Below are positions 6,339 through 9,046 of a DNA stretch of 9,046 nucleotides, in pieces. Under the pieces are notes generated by a model that ran no database searches, had not been told where the DNA came from, and saw only the letters and a list, made by a program, of their open reading frames with translations. Source of the DNA: Streptosporangiaceae bacterium (GTDB lineage Bacteria; Actinomycetota; Actinomycetes; Streptosporangiales; Streptosporangiaceae). A program made the position numbers and the translations under genes. Location: positions 1 to 9,046 of the forward strand of contig JASIJN010000404.1 of NCBI GenBank assembly GCA_030050125.1, read 5' to 3'. Within the stretch, counting starts at the first letter, position 1. Each line of letters begins with the position of its first letter.

Positions 6339-6363
6339 AGCGCCTAGACGGCGCCTAAGCGCT
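6339..6363. repeat. Heptamer direct repeat inside an inverted repeat in the divergent intergenic region
   Basis: GCGCCTA occurs at 6340-6346 and again at 6351-6357, an 11-bp period that puts both copies on the same face of the helix. The pair is flanked by inverted ends AGCGC (6339-6343) and GCGCT (6359-6363). It lies downstream of the candidate permease promoter and between the two divergent genes, a plausible place for a transcription-factor site. No known regulator consensus is recognised. Confidence 0.4.
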
Positions 6364-6374
6364 GCAGTGCGACG

Positions 6375-6403
6375 GTTCTAGCATGGATCGTCCTTCACGG
6401 CAA
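6375..6403 (-). promoter_or_regulatory. Candidate sigma-70-type promoter of the permease gene
   Basis: On the reverse strand TTGCCG (6403-6398) and TAGAAC (6380-6375) each match the -35 and -10 consensus at four of six positions and are separated by 17 bp, the ideal spacing. The transcript would start near 6368 and have a leader of about 115 bases containing the repeat at 6339-6363 and the hairpin at 6274-6291. The assignment is by pattern only. Confidence 0.35.
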
Positions 6404-6466
6404 CGATTTCAGTTGTAACAGCTGTGTATCACGACTGGTCCCGACCGTGCCAGGCCAGGGCTGGTC

Positions 6467-6478
6467 TAGGATCTGCAC
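6467..6478 (+). promoter_or_regulatory. Candidate leaderless promoter of the oxidoreductase operon
   Basis: TAGGAT (6467-6472) fits TANNNT, is separated by exactly six bases from the ATG at 6479, and contains the in-frame TAG that stops upstream extension of the ORF. A transcript starting at the ATG would be leaderless. An alternative reading is that AGGA (6468-6471) is a weak Shine-Dalgarno sequence 7 bases from the ATG on a transcript starting further upstream. No convincing -35 is seen. Confidence 0.45.
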
Positions 6479-7702
6479 ATGCGCATCCGCCGGGTTCTGC
6501 TCGTCGGCGCAGGCGGCGTGGGAACGGCGTTCGCCCAGATAGCCGCCCGCCGCCAGTTTGCCGACCTCGTCATCGCCGACTACGACCTGAACCGGGCGCG
6601 CCGCGCCGCCCAGGCGGCGCCGGACAGGTTCACCGCCGTCCAGCTGGACGCCCGTGACGAGCAGGCCACAGCGGCGCTGCTCGCCGGGCAGGGCTGCGAT
6701 GTGCTGATGAACGCGACCGACCCCCGTTTCGTGATGCCGCTCTTCCGCGCCGCTCTCCAGGCCGGCACCTACTACCTGGACATGGCGATGTCGCTGTCGC
6801 ACCCCCACCAGGATGAGCCCTACTCCAGGACCGGTGTCAAGCTTGGCGACGACCAGTTCGCGCTGGCCTCCGCCTGGGAGGAGCGCGGCACGCTGGCCCT
6901 GGTCGGGATCGGGGTGGAGCCCGGGCTGTCGGACGTGTTCGCCCGGCACGCGGCGGACACCATGTTCAGCCGGATCGACGAGATCGGGGTCAGGGACGGC
7001 GCCAACCTGACCGTGGCCGGCTATGACTTCGCCCCCACCTTCTCCATCTGGACGACGATCGAGGAATGCCTCAACCCGCCGGTGATCTGGGAGGCCAACC
7101 GGGGCTGGTTCACCACCGCGCCGTTCAGCGAGCCGGAGACCTTCGTCTTCCCCGCCGGGATCGGGCCGGTCGAGTGCGTCAACGTGGAGCACGAGGAGGT
7201 GCTGCTCGTTCCCCGCTGGGTCCAGGCCCGCCGGGTGACGTTCAAATACGGGCTCGGCGCCGAGTTCATCGGCGTGCTGCAGACCCTGCACAAGCTCGGA
7301 CTTGACTCCACCGACCCGGTCACGGTCGGCGGGGCGAGCGTGTCACCGCGGGACGTGGTCGCCGCCTGCCTGCCCGACCCCGCCACACTGGGCGACAAGA
7401 TGACCGGCGTGACCTGCGCCGGCACCTGGGTAACCGGCACCGGGATGGACGGCGCCCCGCGCGAGGTCTACCTGCATCACGTCGTGGACAACGCCTGGTC
7501 CATGGCCGAGTACGGGTCACAGGCCGTGGTCTGGCAGACCGCGGTCAACCCGGTGGTCGCGCTGGAACTGATCGACTCCGGCGCCTGGTCCGGGGCGGGA
7601 GTGCTCGGCCCCGAGGCGCTGCCGGCCGGGCCGTTCCTGGACCTGCTGACCGAGTACGGCTCGCCCTGGGCGAGCGAAGAACGGATTCCCGCGGGTAAGT
7701 AA
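6479..7702 (+). CDS. Saccharopine-dehydrogenase-family NAD(P)-dependent oxidoreductase
   Basis: The 407-residue soluble protein opens with a Rossmann dinucleotide-binding fold: VLLVGAGGVGTAFAQ, with GxGGxG at 10-15, then VIADYD (31-36), where the acidic D34/D36 end of strand 2 suggests NAD preference. NATDPRF (78-84), YYLDMAMS (98-105) and GVEPGLSDVFARH (145-157) match the saccharopine dehydrogenase/carboxynorspermidine dehydrogenase family, whose members reduce or oxidise secondary amines formed between an amino acid and an aldehyde or keto acid. The length fits the single-domain family. The exact substrate is not readable. The ATG is firm: the glycine motif begins at residue 10 and an in-frame stop lies 12 bases upstream. 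A gamma-aminobutyraldehyde dehydrogenase gene follows 31 bases later, evidently in the same operon, and a permease is divergent. This favours a role in catabolism of polyamine or lysine-type compounds. A lysine-degrading saccharopine route is an alternative. Confidence 0.87.
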   Translation: MRIRRVLLVGAGGVGTAFAQIAARRQFADLVIADYDLNRARRAAQAAPDRFTAVQLDARDEQATAALLAGQGCDVLMNATDPRFVMPLFRAALQAGTYYLDMAMSLSHPHQDEPYSRTGVKLGDDQFALASAWEERGTLALVGIGVEPGLSDVFARHAADTMFSRIDEIGVRDGANLTVAGYDFAPTFSIWTTIEECLNPPVIWEANRGWFTTAPFSEPETFVFPAGIGPVECVNVEHEEVLLVPRWVQARRVTFKYGLGAEFIGVLQTLHKLGLDSTDPVTVGGASVSPRDVVAACLPDPATLGDKMTGVTCAGTWVTGTGMDGAPREVYLHHVVDNAWSMAEYGSQAVVWQTAVNPVVALELIDSGAWSGAGVLGPEALPAGPFLDLLTEYGSPWASEERIPAGK

Positions 7703-7721
7703 GGTCACACACAGCAAGAAC

Positions 7722-7726
7722 GGAGG
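7722..7726 (+). promoter_or_regulatory. Ribosome binding site that decides between two GTG starts
   Basis: GGAGG lies 4 bases before a GTG at 7731 and 7 bases before a second, in-frame GTG at 7734. The 7-base spacing is closer to the optimum, so 7734 is preferred. The two choices differ by a single residue. Confidence 0.6.
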
Positions 7727-7733
7727 CCTCGTG

Positions 7734-9046
7734 GTGGACGACTTGCGCGACTTCATCGGCGGCCAGGAAACGGACTTCTCCTACGACAAGCGAGCCGACC
7801 TGATCGACCCGAGCACCGGGGAGGTCTTCGCCACCGCCCCCATATCCAGCGAGGCCGAGGTCACCGCCGCGTTCGCCGCGGCCACCGACGCGTTCGAGGG
7901 CTGGCGCGACGCCACCCCGTCCGAGCGCAGCCTGGCGCTGCTGCGGATCGCGGACACGATCGAGTCCAAGGCCGAGCAACTCGTTGCCGTCGAGTGCCAG
8001 AACACCGGCAAGCCGGTCGCCCTGACCCTGTCCGAGGAAATCCCGCCCATGGTGGACCAGATCCGGTTCTTCGCCGGCGCGGCGAGGATGCTGGAGGGCC
8101 GCTCGGCCGGCGAGTACATGTCCGGGTTCACCTCGTTCATCCGGCGCGAGCCGGTCGGGGTGTGCGCCGCGGTGACGCCGTGGAACTACCCGATGATGAT
8201 GGCGGTCTGGAAGTGGGCGCCGGCGCTGGCGGCGGGCAACACGATGGTGCTCAAGCCGTCGGACACCACCCCCGCGTCCACGCTGCTGATGGCCCAGCTG
8301 ATGAGCGAGCACCTGCCGCCGGGCGTGTTCAACGTGGTCTGCGGCGACCGTGACACCGGCCGGCTCCTGGTCTCCCACCCGGTGCCGCAGATGGTGTCGA
8401 TCACGGGAAGCGTGCGGGCGGGCAGGGAGGTCGCGGCCGCGGCCGGGCAGCACCTGAAGCGGGTGCACCTGGAGCTGGGCGGCAAGGCGCCGGTCGTGAT
8501 CTTTGCCGACGCGGCCCCGGAGAAGGCCGCGGAGGCGATCGCGATCGCCGGCTACTTCAACGCCGGCCAGGACTGCACCGCGGCGACCCGGGTGCTGGTT
8601 TCCGAGCGGGTGCACGACGAGTTCGTCGGCGCCCTGGTGGAGCAGGCCAAGAACCAGAAGGTCGGCGGGCCCGACGTCACCGACGCGGACTTCGGGCCGC
8701 TGAACAACCCCGCCCAGCTCGACCGGGTGTCGGGATTCATCAGTCGGCTGCCCGACCACGCCCGGGTGCTCACCGGCGGCAAGCGGATCGGCGACCGGGG
8801 CTTCTTCTTCGAGGCCAGCGTGGTCGACGGCCTGCGCCAGAACGACGAGATCATCCAGAACGAGGTGTTCGGCCCGGTGATCACCGTGCAGCGGTTCACC
8901 GACGAGGACCAGGCCGTGCGGTGGGCGAACGGGACCGAGTACGGCCTGGCCGCCTCGGTGTGGACCTCCGATCACGGCCGGGCCATGCGGATGTCGCGAC
9001 GGCTCGACTTCGGCTGCGTGTGGATCAACACCCACATCCCGCTGGT
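7734..9046 (+). CDS. patD: Gamma-aminobutyraldehyde dehydrogenase, 3' end cut by the window
   Basis: The frame stays open to the window end, giving about 437 residues of an aldehyde dehydrogenase whose family is usually near 475, so about 40 C-terminal residues are missing. It oxidises 4-aminobutanal, the product of putrescine transamination or oxidation, to 4-aminobutyrate with NAD+. The catalytic set is intact: N151 in TPWNYP, E247 in HLELGGKAP and C281 in NAGQDCTAATR. The NAGQDCTA segment around the nucleophile, NEVFGPVI, YGLAASVWT and GCVWINTH closely follow E. coli PatD (YdcW), more so than betaine aldehyde or succinate semialdehyde dehydrogenases. The start is GTG, 7734 preferred over 7731 by ribosome-site spacing. 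It is the second gene of an operon with the saccharopine-dehydrogenase-like protein. An aminotransferase or transport genes may follow beyond the edge. Related omega-amino aldehydes are possible alternative substrates. Confidence 0.92.
   Translation, partial: MDDLRDFIGGQETDFSYDKRADLIDPSTGEVFATAPISSEAEVTAAFAAATDAFEGWRDATPSERSLALLRIADTIESKAEQLVAVECQNTGKPVALTLSEEIPPMVDQIRFFAGAARMLEGRSAGEYMSGFTSFIRREPVGVCAAVTPWNYPMMMAVWKWAPALAAGNTMVLKPSDTTPASTLLMAQLMSEHLPPGVFNVVCGDRDTGRLLVSHPVPQMVSITGSVRAGREVAAAAGQHLKRVHLELGGKAPVVIFADAAPEKAAEAIAIAGYFNAGQDCTAATRVLVSERVHDEFVGALVEQAKNQKVGGPDVTDADFGPLNNPAQLDRVSGFISRLPDHARVLTGGKRIGDRGFFFEASVVDGLRQNDEIIQNEVFGPVITVQRFTDEDQAVRWANGTEYGLAASVWTSDHGRAMRMSRRLDFGCVWINTHIPL

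Noticed and set aside
7545..9035. 496-codon reverse-strand frame opposite the aldehyde dehydrogenase
   Set aside because: The aldehyde dehydrogenase frame has all catalytic residues and a ribosome site. The antisense product is compositionally biased and has no domain.

Overview
The window is GC-rich throughout, with G or C in most third codon positions, two GTG starts forced by the sequence, an actinobacterial-type PcrA/UvrD1 helicase with a C-terminal tudor-like domain, and promoters that keep a recognisable -10 but almost no -35. This points to a high-GC actinomycete, probably a filamentous soil-type genus. I cannot name the genus from sequence alone. I see no tRNA, rRNA, CRISPR array, insertion sequence or phage gene, and no gene-free stretch longer than about 270 bases.

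Left part (1-2412). A short GC-rich tandem repeat at the left edge leads into a GTG-started gene (114-1073) for an AbiEi-antitoxin-like winged-helix protein with a Vsr/DUF559-like nuclease-fold C-terminus. It converges on a small reverse-strand gene (1138-1536) for a stand-alone cobalamin-binding subunit of an acyl-CoA mutase. A tandem hairpin lies between the two stops. A 267-base spacer follows. It holds a perfect 10-bp inverted repeat just upstream of the B12-protein ribosome site and a possible 33-codon small ORF. After it comes a forward gene (1804-2412) for an unusual cytoplasmic protein that joins a J-like domain lacking HPD to one PASTA domain. Its end overlaps the end of pcrA by 6 bp.

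Middle (2407-6253, reverse strand). pcrA/uvrD1 encodes a complete SF1A DNA helicase. Upstream of it on the same strand, 37 bases away, is a 520-residue APC-superfamily amino acid/amine permease. A -10-like element at a leaderless distance suggests pcrA has its own promoter.

Right part (6254-9046). A 225-base divergent intergenic region separates the permease from a forward operon: a saccharopine-dehydrogenase-family oxidoreductase, then, 31 bases later, a gamma-aminobutyraldehyde dehydrogenase (PatD type) cut by the window end. The permease, oxidoreductase and aldehyde dehydrogenase look like one module that imports and oxidises an amine or basic amino acid (putrescine, another polyamine, or lysine-like). 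The aldehyde dehydrogenase supports the end of the route well; the saccharopine-dehydrogenase-like step is the unexplained part.

I see no clear case for a wholly new system. The best leads are the permease/oxidoreductase/dehydrogenase divergon, the J-like/PASTA protein with its in-frame upstream small ORF, and a recurring -10-like hexamer exactly 6 bases before the start codon of four forward or reverse ORFs, which suggests widespread leaderless transcription.
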